A stretch of DNA of 64,000 bases from Chitinophaga sp. LS1 (GTDB taxonomy: Bacteria; Bacteroidota; Bacteroidia; Chitinophagales; Chitinophagaceae). The position numbers and the translations under genes are program-made. The stretch is from positions 1,922,001-1,986,000 of the forward strand of contig NZ_CP128362.1 of NCBI RefSeq assembly GCF_034274695.1, written 5' to 3'. Of the stretch, positions 8,463 through 16,375 are shown piece by piece; position 1 is the stretch's first letter; every line of letters starts with the position of its first letter. Under the pieces are notes generated by a model that saw nothing but the letters and a program-made list of their open reading frames with translations, had not been told where the DNA came from and made no database searches.

Positions 8463-11279
8463 ATGCAAAAGAAACTTTTTTTACTGGATGCCATGGCTCT
8501 CATATATCGCGCATACTATGGCCTGATCCGGAACCCTCGCCTCACCAGCGCTGGTCGTAACACCAATGCCCAGTTTGGTTTTACTTCCACGTTGATAGAC
8601 CTGATCAATAAAGAAAAACCTACACACATGGCAGTGGCATTCGATACGCATGCCCCCACCGAAAGACATACCACCTTTGTCGATTACAAAGCGAATCGTG
8701 AAGACGCACCTGAAGATCTGCTTGACGCTATTCCCGATATCAAACGTATTATCACCGGTTTCAATATCCCTTGTGTTGAATTAGACGGTTATGAAGCCGA
8801 TGATGTAATCGGGACCCTCGCCTGGCAGGCTGCCGAAGCGGGTTACACAGTATACATGGTGACACCGGATAAAGACTATGGCCAGCTCGTAAAAGAAAAT
8901 GTATTCATTTATAAACCACCTTACATGGGCAGCAAAGAAGAAATTCTTGGCCCAAAAGAAGTGTGTGAAAAATGGCAGATCAAAGATGTGCACCAGGTTA
9001 TTGATATCCTGGGGCTCATGGGTGATGCTGTCGACAACATTCCTGGTATTCCGGGGGTAGGAGAGAAGACCGCCATGAAACTTTTAGCCCAGTACGATTC
9101 CATCGAAAATGTACTGGCCAATGCAGACAAGATTGGTGGTAAAATGGGAGAAAAGATCAAAGCTGGTGCGGATAGCGCCATCCTCTCCAAACAACTCGCC
9201 ACTATCATCACCGATGTTCCTGTGACCTTCCACGAAGAAGACTTCTGCATCAAAGACCATAACAAAGAAGCGCTCTCTGAAGTCTTCATTGAACTCGAAT
9301 TCAAAACCCTGGGCAAACGTATTCTTGGCGATACCTTTGGCGCCAGTAGTGAAGTTACTACTAACGGTAAAGTTCAACTGGACCTATTCGGCAACGTTAC
9401 CGCTACCTCCGCGGCAGCTATCACTGAAGATACCCCTGAACAGATAGTAAGTATCCTGGTTGCTGAAAAGAATATCAACAATACACCACATAACTACCAC
9501 CTGGCAGACACACCTGAAAAAAGAGCCGAACTGCTGGCCACCCTGCTCTCCAAACAGGAAGTCTGCTTCGATACTGAAACGACAGGTACCGATGCAAATG
9601 CTGTAGACCTGGTAGGAATGAGCTTCTCATTTGCAGCAGGCGAAGCCTGGTATGTACCCGTACCTGCTAACAAAGCCGGGGCACAGGCCATTGTAGACGA
9701 ATTCCGTCCGCTCTTCGAAACTACCCACATCGTATTCATTGGCCAGAACCTGAAATACGATATGCTGGTACTTAAGTGGTATGGTGTAGAGATCAAAGCA
9801 CCTGTTTTTGATACGATGCTTGCCCACTACCTCATAGAGCCTGAAGGCCGCCGCAGCATGGATCTGCTCAGCGCTCAGTACCTGCAATACGAACCGGTTT
9901 CTATCGAAACCCTCATTGGAAAAAAAGGTAAGAATCAGGGCAACATGCGCGATGTGGAGATCGATAAGATCAAGGACTATGCAGCAGAAGATGCCGACAT
10001 CACCCTGCAGCTAAAAGAAAAGTTCGCCCCACTGCTGCCTGCTAAAAACGTAGAAAAGGTATTTTACGAAGTGGAAAACCCACTCGTGAAAGTCCTCACC
10101 GATATGGAGTTCGAAGGTATCGCCATCGATATCCCGGCCCTGATCGATTACTCCCGCGAGCTGGATACTGAAATCAGAAGGGCGGAAGAAAGCGTATACA
10201 CCCAGGCTGGTGTGCGTTTCAACCTCGCCTCTCCGAAACAACTGGGTGAGGTACTCTTCGAAAAACTGGCCCTTGATCCGAAAGCAAAAAAGACCCGTAC
10301 CGGTCAATATGCTACAGGTGAAGACGTACTGGCAAAACTGGCCAGCAAGCACCAGATCGTAGACGACATCCTCGTATTCCGTGAGCTGAGTAAGCTGAAA
10401 TCTACCTATGTAGATGCACTGCCAACCATGCTTAATAAACGCACAAACAGGATACATACTTCCTATAACCAGGCAGTAGCTGTAACCGGCCGTTTGAGCA
10501 GCACCAACCCGAACCTGCAGAATATTCCGATCAGAACTGACAGGGGCAGGGAAATCCGCAAAGCATTCGTACCCCGCAATGAAGAGTTTACCCTTCTCTC
10601 TGCGGATTACTCCCAGATAGAACTACGGATCATTGCTGCCATCAGCGAAGACGAGGCTATGATAGACGCTTTCCGCCAGGGTATAGATATCCACGCGGCT
10701 ACTGCGGCCAAGGTATACGGCATTCCGCTGGAAGAGGTAACCTCTGATATGCGCCGCAATGCCAAGAGCGTAAACTTCGGTATTATTTACGGTGTGAGCG
10801 CCTTCGGTCTTTCCGAGAACCTGGGTATTCCACGTAGTGAAGCCAAAATGCTGATCGATAACTACTTCGCGCAGTACCAGGCGATCCAGCACTATATGGA
10901 TAAACAGAAACAGTTTGCACAGCAGAATGGCTATGTAGAAACCCTGCTGGGCCGTAAGCGCTGGCTGAAAGACATCAACAGCTCCAACGCGGTGGTAAGA
11001 GGTTATGCAGAACGAAATGCCATCAACATGCCTATTCAGGGTACTGCTGCCGATATGATCAAGCTGGCCATGATCTCCATCCACAAAACAATGAAGGAGC
11101 AAAACCTGCGTTCAAAAATGATCCTTCAGGTACATGATGAATTGGTATTTGATGTGCATAAAGATGAGATTGAAATCATCCAGCCGATCATCCTGGAGGG
11201 TATGCGCAACGCACTGCCACTGGCGGTTCCGGTAGAAGCTGAAATAGGCCTTGGCCGCAACTGGCTGGAAGCCCACTAA
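8463..11279 (+). CDS. polA: DNA polymerase I
   Basis: 938 residues from the ATG at 8463; the frame is open further left, but MQKKLFLLDAMALIYRAYYG is the normal N-terminus. Three domains are visible: 5'-3' exonuclease (about 1-290, with DGYEADDVIGTLA and GIPGVGEKTA), 3'-5' exonuclease (FDTETTG near 369, so the DxE proofreading pair is intact), and the polymerase (motif A DYSQIELR near 714, motif B RRNAKSVNFGIIYG near 763, motif C VHDELVFD near 889). It fills Okazaki gaps and acts in excision repair. A monocistronic unit with its own terminator. Confidence 0.98.
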   Translation: MQKKLFLLDAMALIYRAYYGLIRNPRLTSAGRNTNAQFGFTSTLIDLINKEKPTHMAVAFDTHAPTERHTTFVDYKANREDAPEDLLDAIPDIKRIITGFNIPCVELDGYEADDVIGTLAWQAAEAGYTVYMVTPDKDYGQLVKENVFIYKPPYMGSKEEILGPKEVCEKWQIKDVHQVIDILGLMGDAVDNIPGIPGVGEKTAMKLLAQYDSIENVLANADKIGGKMGEKIKAGADSAILSKQLATIITDVPVTFHEEDFCIKDHNKEALSEVFIELEFKTLGKRILGDTFGASSEVTTNGKVQLDLFGNVTATSAAAITEDTPEQIVSILVAEKNINNTPHNYHLADTPEKRAELLATLLSKQEVCFDTETTGTDANAVDLVGMSFSFAAGEAWYVPVPANKAGAQAIVDEFRPLFETTHIVFIGQNLKYDMLVLKWYGVEIKAPVFDTMLAHYLIEPEGRRSMDLLSAQYLQYEPVSIETLIGKKGKNQGNMRDVEIDKIKDYAAEDADITLQLKEKFAPLLPAKNVEKVFYEVENPLVKVLTDMEFEGIAIDIPALIDYSRELDTEIRRAEESVYTQAGVRFNLASPKQLGEVLFEKLALDPKAKKTRTGQYATGEDVLAKLASKHQIVDDILVFRELSKLKSTYVDALPTMLNKRTNRIHTSYNQAVAVTGRLSSTNPNLQNIPIRTDRGREIRKAFVPRNEEFTLLSADYSQIELRIIAAISEDEAMIDAFRQGIDIHAATAAKVYGIPLEEVTSDMRRNAKSVNFGIIYGVSAFGLSENLGIPRSEAKMLIDNYFAQYQAIQHYMDKQKQFAQQNGYVETLLGRKRWLKDINSSNAVVRGYAERNAINMPIQGTAADMIKLAMISIHKTMKEQNLRSKMILQVHDELVFDVHKDEIEIIQPIILEGMRNALPLAVPVEAEIGLGRNWLEAH

Positions 11280-11310
11280 TTACTAATAAAGTGTTAAATA
11301 TATTTACAAT

Positions 11311-11341
11311 AAGGCCGGACAATTGATCATTGTCCGGCCTT
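11311..11341 (+). terminator. polA terminator
   Basis: 13-bp perfect stem (arms 11311-11323 and 11329-11341) with a 5-nt loop and a short T-rich tail, 31 bp after the polA stop. Confidence 0.75.
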
Positions 11342-11441
11342 TATTCACCATGGAATTTATAAGAAAAGATACTGCATTGCCGCAGCACTTAGTACTTACA
11401 CCCCTCTTGTGTTTTCCAAATTCGTTTACTAGCTTTCGGCC

Positions 11442-11963
11442 ATGATCCTGACCTCAAGGTTGCAAATATTGCCTTGTACATTACAGTACTTCGAAGCGTT
11501 GTTACAAGGAAAAGAAACGTTGGGCCATTTGTTGGATATTGATATACCTCTATTCTGGACAGAGTTCCCTGAAATTGTACTGATATCGTACGACAAATTG
11601 CGCAACGATCCCTCGATGCTTGGCTGGTTTCTATACCTGGTGGTTCACCAGGAAGATAAACGGCTGATTGGTACCGGTGGCTTCAAAGGCCGCCCCGATG
11701 CTAACGGCGTAGTAGAAATTGGCTACGAAATCACGACTGCCTACCGCGAACAGGGGTTTGGTACAGAGCTGACACAGGCCCTGATCCGTTTCGCCTTTGG
11801 GCACTCCTATGTGACCCGGGTAGTCGCCCATACAGAGGAGGAGTATACCGCTTCTGTAAAAGTGCTCCAGAAATCAGGAATGTCCTTTGCCGGCGAAAAC
11901 CCCGACACGCAATTATGGCGCTGGGAAATATCCCGTGCGCAATACGAACTCCCCCAGGACTAA
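11442..11963 (+). CDS. GNAT family N-acetyltransferase
   Basis: 173 residues with a RimJ/RimL-like layout: an N-terminal MILTSRLQILPCTLQYFEALL segment, the LIGTGGFKGRPDANGVVEIGYEI beta strands, then the acetyl-CoA loop EQGFGTELTQALIRFAF (Q/RxxGxG/A type) and VTRVVAHTEEEYTASVKVLQKSGM. Members acetylate amino groups of proteins or small molecules; the substrate cannot be told. ATG at 11442 chosen because it opens the conserved strand directly. Confidence 0.88.
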   Translation: MILTSRLQILPCTLQYFEALLQGKETLGHLLDIDIPLFWTEFPEIVLISYDKLRNDPSMLGWFLYLVVHQEDKRLIGTGGFKGRPDANGVVEIGYEITTAYREQGFGTELTQALIRFAFGHSYVTRVVAHTEEEYTASVKVLQKSGMSFAGENPDTQLWRWEISRAQYELPQD

Positions 11964-12008
11964 CAACCGCTTACCTTAACTTTCTTTCTGAGTATAATTG
12001 GATTGGCT

Positions 12009-12016
12009 TACATTTG
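12009..12016 (+). promoter_or_regulatory. Candidate -7 box TACATTTG
   Basis: An exact TAnnTTTG match 34 nt before the ATG at 12051, with a TCTG element about 18 nt upstream that could serve as -33. Confidence 0.55.
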
Positions 12017-12050
12017 AAACCTCGTTTTCAAATCAAAACACCAAACCAAA

Positions 12051-13199
12051 ATGAAGAAATGGATTTTAGGCCTGGCCGTGTGTTATTCCACCACGACTGC
12101 CATGGCGCAAACCACTAACAAAGAAGGCAGCAAATACCAATTTACCGTAATCAAGAACTTAGATGCAGGTGATGTAGAAAACCAGGGTCGTACCGGTACC
12201 TGCTGGTCCTTCTCCGGTCTGTCTTTCTTTCAGGCCGAAGCTCTGCGCAATGGCAAAGGCAAAGGCGTAAACCTGAGCGAAATGTTTGTGGTGAGAAAAA
12301 TGTATCCTCTTAAGGCGGCAAACTACGTGCGTATGCATGGCAAAGCTAACTTTGGTGAGGGTGGTGGATTCCCTGACGATCTGCTCTGCCTGCGCGAATA
12401 CGGACTGGTACCACAGGCAGTATACGACGGCAACCGCGATAAAGTATATAACCACGCTGAAATGGTCTCTATCCTGGAAGGTATGACCAAGACCATCGGC
12501 GCTAATGAAGGTACTGTCAATCCTAACTGGAAGAAAGCCGTTGATGGCGTACTGAATGCATACATGGGCGATGCTCCTGAAAAATTTGATTACCAGGGTA
12601 AATCTTACACGCCGCAATCCTTTGCAAAAGAACTGGGTTTGAATGCAGATGATTATGTACTGATTTCATCTTTCACTCACCACCCTTATTACCAACAGTT
12701 CGTACTGGAAGTGCCGGACAACTGGAATTGGGAAAGAGTGTACAATGTACCCCTGAATGAATTTACTGCTATCGCAGAAAATGCGATCCAGACTGGTTAC
12801 ACCATTGCATGGGCATCTGATGTATCAGAAAAAGGTTTCAACTTCCTTGAAAGCCTGGCTGTAGTTCCGGAAACTGACTTTAGTGACATGACCGCTGACG
12901 AGAAAAAGAAAGTATTTGAAGAACCGGTAAAAGAAAAAACCATCACTCCTGAACTGCGTCAGAAAGCTTTCGACAATTTCGAAACGCAGGATGACCATGG
13001 TATGCACATCATAGGTATGGCAAAAGACCAGAATGGTAAAGTATACTTCCGTGTGAAAAATTCATGGGGTACTACCAATCCAGGTAGTGGCTACTTCTAT
13101 GCTTCTGAAAATTTCTTCGCTTATAAGACGACCTGCATCATGCTGAACAAAAAAGCACTGCCTGCAGATATCGCTAAGAAACTGGGCATCAAACAATAG
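12051..13199 (+). CDS. Secreted C1-family cysteine peptidase (bleomycin hydrolase-like)
   Basis: 382 residues with a signal peptide (MKKWILGLAVCYSTTTAMAQ). The papain-fold catalytic residues are all visible: Cys51 in NQGRTGTCWSFSG, a His near 319 in DDHGMHIIGMA, and an Asn near 337 in VKNSWGTT. The Gln before the active Cys (oxyanion hole) is present as NQG. The insertion pattern (FPDDLLCLREYGLVPQAVYDG) is that of the C1B bleomycin hydrolase/PepC aminopeptidases, but those are cytosolic and somewhat longer (about 450), whereas this one is exported. Probably a periplasmic or secreted aminopeptidase. Confidence 0.9.
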   Translation: MKKWILGLAVCYSTTTAMAQTTNKEGSKYQFTVIKNLDAGDVENQGRTGTCWSFSGLSFFQAEALRNGKGKGVNLSEMFVVRKMYPLKAANYVRMHGKANFGEGGGFPDDLLCLREYGLVPQAVYDGNRDKVYNHAEMVSILEGMTKTIGANEGTVNPNWKKAVDGVLNAYMGDAPEKFDYQGKSYTPQSFAKELGLNADDYVLISSFTHHPYYQQFVLEVPDNWNWERVYNVPLNEFTAIAENAIQTGYTIAWASDVSEKGFNFLESLAVVPETDFSDMTADEKKKVFEEPVKEKTITPELRQKAFDNFETQDDHGMHIIGMAKDQNGKVYFRVKNSWGTTNPGSGYFYASENFFAYKTTCIMLNKKALPADIAKKLGIKQ

Positions 13200-13212
13200 T
13201 GTTCTTTTTCTC

Positions 13213-13273
13213 AATAAAAAGGGGCTTTTCCAATGGAAAAAGCCCCTTTTTATTACTTGCCGGAAGCAAGTAA
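13213..13273. terminator. Hairpin pair between convergent genes
   Basis: A 19-bp stem with one bulged base (13213-13231 with 13235-13254, loop AAT), directly followed by and sharing bases with a shorter 8-bp hairpin (13253-13260 with 13266-13273). The poly-A/poly-T flanks fit a bidirectional terminator. Confidence 0.75.
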
Positions 13274-13350
13274 ATTATTTGCTTTTGTCAATAAAATTTC
13301 TCTTATTCCGCTATGAAAAAGGATTTTAAGCCACACAGAAAGCACATATT

Positions 13351-13659
13351 TTATTTGCCTTCAATGCGTTGCGCTTCCTGGTAGGTTCCTAACCTGAACT
13401 TCAACGGCACCTTTGTACGCTGCTCAAAGTTCCACTCCTTTTTGCAGAAATATCCGAAGCACTGATCATAATAGGAATGAGGAGTCAGGGGAGGAGTCAC
13501 TTTCGGCGTGAAAGTTACAGCCGTAGTGGGTTTTACAAAAGTAATTGACGGCGTCATCTTTTTTTGAAGCGGATATAATGGCGCTACAGAGAGCTTATTT
13601 TGCCCTTTTACAACATTAAATCCTAAAAACAGCAGCAAAAAAACACTACATATTTTCAT
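13351..13659 (-). CDS. Small secreted protein of unknown function
   Basis: 102 residues from the ATG at 13659 (a TTG six bases earlier is also in frame). A signal peptide is evident (MKICSVFLLLFLGFNVVKGQ). The mature part is Pro/Thr-rich and then has a conserved-looking YYDQCFGYFCKKEWNFE segment with two Cys four residues apart. No family recognised. It starts 11 nt after the stop of the TsaC/YciO-like gene and is probably co-transcribed with it. Confidence 0.6.
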   Translation of the reverse strand: MKICSVFLLLFLGFNVVKGQNKLSVAPLYPLQKKMTPSITFVKPTTAVTFTPKVTPPLTPHSYYDQCFGYFCKKEWNFEQRTKVPLKFRLGTYQEAQRIEGK

Positions 13660-13670
13660 ACTCAAATGTT

Positions 13671-14288
13671 TTAGACGATTTCTTCAAAACTGCCAATCCC
13701 TTCCCTGATCATTTCAGGTTCAGACCCTGTACAATCGATCACTGTAGAAAACTGCATACCACCAGGACCACCATCCACGACAATGTCCACGATGTTTTCA
13801 AACTTTTCATGGATGATCTCCGGATCAGTATATTCTTCTACGTAAGCTTCAATAGGCAACGATGTGCTCAGAATAGGATTACCTAATTCCTTCACGATTG
13901 CTCTGCTGATATTATTATCGGGCACGCGTATACCAACCGTATCTTTCTTTTGCTTCAGCATTCTGGGCACCTGCCTGCTGGCGGGCAGAATAAATGTGTA
14001 TGGTCCCGGTAATGCCTTCTTCAGCATTCTAAAGGTAGGTGTATCAACACTTCGTGCATAGTCAGACAAATGACTGAGATCGTAACATATAAACGAAAAC
14101 TGGGCCTTGGCAGGATTAATATGCTTGATGCGGCAAATGCGTTCTATAGCTTTGTGCTGTGAGATGTCACAGCCCATGCCGTAAACCGTATCGGTCGGAT
14201 AGATAATCACGCCTCCATCTTTCAGACATTCCACGATCGTCTTTAAATGACGGGGATTCGGGTTGTCCGGGTGTAAAGTTAAAAGCAT
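13671..14288 (-). CDS. YrdC/YciO-type L-threonylcarbamoyladenylate synthase
   Basis: 205 residues covering one full YrdC-fold domain. Motifs: GGVIIYPTDTVYGMGCD near 25-41, the KxR-like RICRIKHINPAKAQFSF, ALPGPYTFILPA, and TVGIRVPDN with a late ILSTSLP. These line the ATP and threonylcarbamoyl-AMP pocket in TsaC/Sua5, which makes the intermediate for t6A in ANN-decoding tRNAs. Length and the Pro-rich lid are closest to YciO-type members, which are less active in t6A synthesis, so which of the two roles applies is open. Confidence 0.85.
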   Translation of the reverse strand: MLLTLHPDNPNPRHLKTIVECLKDGGVIIYPTDTVYGMGCDISQHKAIERICRIKHINPAKAQFSFICYDLSHLSDYARSVDTPTFRMLKKALPGPYTFILPASRQVPRMLKQKKDTVGIRVPDNNISRAIVKELGNPILSTSLPIEAYVEEYTDPEIIHEKFENIVDIVVDGGPGGMQFSTVIDCTGSEPEMIREGIGSFEEIV

Positions 14289-14410
14289 AGAGTAAATTTA
14301 CGATTATACTACCAATTACCACACCAGCTGTATAAAAAGCTGACCATACTTAATATGGACATTAAATAATCTTACTATCTTTCCGCCCAATTTCCAAAAT
14401 CATTTTGTGG

Positions 14411-15124
14411 ATGAAGTTGAAAGGAATTGTTCCGAGAACATGGCGACACTTGAAGAGGATTCTCCTGGTCTTATTTATTGCTCATTTCGTGTACCTCATT
14501 GCATTAAAATGGGTCAATCCCCCCATTACTGTTACGATGATTTCAAGTTGGTTTGGCACATGGGGTAGTGACACGAAGTTTCATAAAACATGGGTAAATT
14601 ATTCAGAGATATCTGAATTCACCAAGCTGGCAGTATTGTCCAGTGAAGACCAGTTATTCCCTGACCATAATGGCTTTGACTTTAAGTCAATCGAAAAAGC
14701 CATGAAGCATAACCAGAAGAGTAAGAAGATTCATGGCGCCAGCACGATTAGCCAGCAGGTAGCGAAAAACGTATTCCTGTGGCAGGGGGGAGGCTATTTC
14801 AGAAAAGGATTGGAAGTTTATTTCACCTTCATGATTGAAAAACTCTGGGGCAAGGAACGCATTCTGGAAGTATATCTTAACATAGCTCAGACCGGCAATG
14901 CAGTATTTGGTGTAGAAGCTGCTGCTCAGCAGTATTATCATAAAACAGCGGCAAGTCTCAACAGAGAGCAATCGGCTATGATCGCCGCCTGCCTGCCCAA
15001 TCCAGTAAGATATACTGTGGTACCACCTGCAAGGATCACCCTGTACAGACAAAAGAAAATTTTAGTACAAATGCGCTTACTGGCCGGTGATCCGGATATA
15101 TCAGAACTGATCAGTTCCAAGTAA
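14411..15124 (+). CDS. mtgA: Monofunctional biosynthetic peptidoglycan transglycosylase
   Basis: 237 residues from ATG 14411 (a TTG at 14405 is also in frame). One N-terminal membrane helix (ILLVLFIAHFVYLIALKW) anchors a GT51 domain. Signature motifs: AVLSSEDQLFPDHNGFD with the catalytic Glu, KIHGASTISQQVAKNVFLW, and ILEVYLNIAQTG with the second Glu. There is no transpeptidase domain, so it polymerises lipid II glycan strands only. Its 3' end overlaps the 3' end of the convergent NadR-like gene by 24 bp. Confidence 0.93.
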   Translation: MKLKGIVPRTWRHLKRILLVLFIAHFVYLIALKWVNPPITVTMISSWFGTWGSDTKFHKTWVNYSEISEFTKLAVLSSEDQLFPDHNGFDFKSIEKAMKHNQKSKKIHGASTISQQVAKNVFLWQGGGYFRKGLEVYFTFMIEKLWGKERILEVYLNIAQTGNAVFGVEAAAQQYYHKTAASLNREQSAMIAACLPNPVRYTVVPPARITLYRQKKILVQMRLLAGDPDISELISSK

Positions 15125-15640
15125 CTGATTTATCACCTTCACCGCCGTTTCCTGCCTTTCTTCAAATGTTCCGCGGATCTCCACCCAGCGTACGCCTGAA
15201 GATTGTACAATCTCTTTGTAGACATTATAAAAGTGTTCACGCATAGCCGGGGCCGGATGTTCTCTTTGCGGATCATCTTCCCATGGAATATCAATATAGG
15301 TGAGTAGGTACAGATCGTATTTTCTTTCTGCAATAGCTGCGAGTATCCATGGATCGCATTCACCATATTTATACTCGCTCCACACTCTGATCACATGCAG
15401 ATCGGTATCGCATACCAGCAGGCGGTTTGCCAGCTTCGCTCTTGCTGCCTCCAGTTCCAGCTGCCCTTTTGCAATGGTCAGCAGGTCGGACTGCTCATAT
15501 GGGCGAGATAATTCTTCTATATACTGACGGGCATATTCAGGCACCCACATCGTTTCGTAATGCGACGCCAGAAACTCACTGAGCGTACTTTTGCCGGTGC
15601 TCTCCGGACCAATAACCACTACTTTGTATAGCTCTTCCAT
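15101..15640 (-). CDS. NadR-like nicotinamide riboside kinase (P-loop NTPase)
   Basis: 179 residues. P-loop GPESTGKST at about residues 10-18, then the NadR-kinase pattern VPEYARQYIEEL, LLVCDTDLHVIRVWSEYKYG and DIPWEDDPQREHP. It corresponds to the C-terminal ribosylnicotinamide kinase domain of NadR without the repressor or adenylyltransferase domains. It phosphorylates nicotinamide riboside to NMN. Its start overlaps the end of pnuC by 22 bp, so transport and trapping of the nucleoside are translationally coupled. Confidence 0.9.
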   Translation of the reverse strand: MEELYKVVVIGPESTGKSTLSEFLASHYETMWVPEYARQYIEELSRPYEQSDLLTIAKGQLELEAARAKLANRLLVCDTDLHVIRVWSEYKYGECDPWILAAIAERKYDLYLLTYIDIPWEDDPQREHPAPAMREHFYNVYKEIVQSSGVRWVEIRGTFEERQETAVKVINQLLGTDQF

Positions 15641-16239
15641 ATCTTCTTCCAGCTAAAATAACCCATCACTGCTACTATAAACAGGAAGATGGTCAATACC
15701 GCAGTTGCGACTAGTTTTTTATGAAATAATAACGGGACCGCTACCAGGTTAGATATATTCAGTAAGATCCAGTTTTCAATTTTCCGCTGTGCCAACAACC
15801 ACATACCAGCACAGGCGGTGGCTGATACAAATGCATCTATCAACGGTACATCTGAGTTCGAGAAATGACTCAGCAGGTAATAGAACACTGCCCAGCCAAT
15901 CAAAGTAATTGCTACGGTTACAACCCAATCCCTTCCGGATGCCCAGGCAATAGGAACTTCCGGTTCAGAAGCTTTCTTCCTGGCCCAGTGGTACCAGCCG
16001 TATACACTCATGATGAAATAATAAACATTCAGTGTCGCTTCAGCATAGAGCTTAAACTGCTCCCTGGATAACAGGTATGCATAAATACCCGTGCTGACCA
16101 GACCTGTTGGATATAACCAGATGCTGTTCTGCTTACTACATACTACACTGATGGCGCCAAAAATCGCTGCCAGGATTTCCAGCCAGCTCATGGCCCTGAC
16201 TCCTTCTATCAGCGCCTGGTAAAATACATCCACATTCAT
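15619..16239 (-). CDS. pnuC: PnuC nicotinamide riboside transporter
   Basis: 206 residues with about seven hydrophobic helices. Family signatures: LEILAAIFGAISVVCSKQNSIWLYPTGLVSTGIYAYLL at the N-terminus, AEATLNVYYFIMSVYGWYHW in the middle and WILLNISNLVAVPLLFHKKL near the end. PnuC proteins move nicotinamide riboside down its gradient, driven by phosphorylation; the overlapping downstream kinase gene supports that substrate rather than thiamine. Confidence 0.93.
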   Translation of the reverse strand: MNVDVFYQALIEGVRAMSWLEILAAIFGAISVVCSKQNSIWLYPTGLVSTGIYAYLLSREQFKLYAEATLNVYYFIMSVYGWYHWARKKASEPEVPIAWASGRDWVVTVAITLIGWAVFYYLLSHFSNSDVPLIDAFVSATACAGMWLLAQRKIENWILLNISNLVAVPLLFHKKLVATAVLTIFLFIVAVMGYFSWKKIWKSYTK

Positions 16240-16320
16240 GCCGCAAAGATAAGTGTACCCATACCCTAAAAAAATCGGGTAGTGTAACTGTTTGAAAATC
16301 AGTATTAGCTTATAGAAGCA

Positions 16321-16363
16321 TCGAAGAAGCGTCGAACAACAGTCGAAGAAGCGTCGAACAACG
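16321..16363. repeat. Four 11-bp tandem units (TCGAAsAAsvG)
   Basis: Four units of 11 bp in a row: 16321-16331, 16332-16342, 16343-16353 and 16354-16363. They alternate TCGAAGAAGCG with TCGAACAAC(A)G; units 1 and 3 are identical. The array is followed by seven T. It lies between the 3' end of the PNGase F-like gene and the pnuC start, both on the minus strand. Confidence 0.9.
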
Positions 16364-16375
16364 TTTTTTTACATG

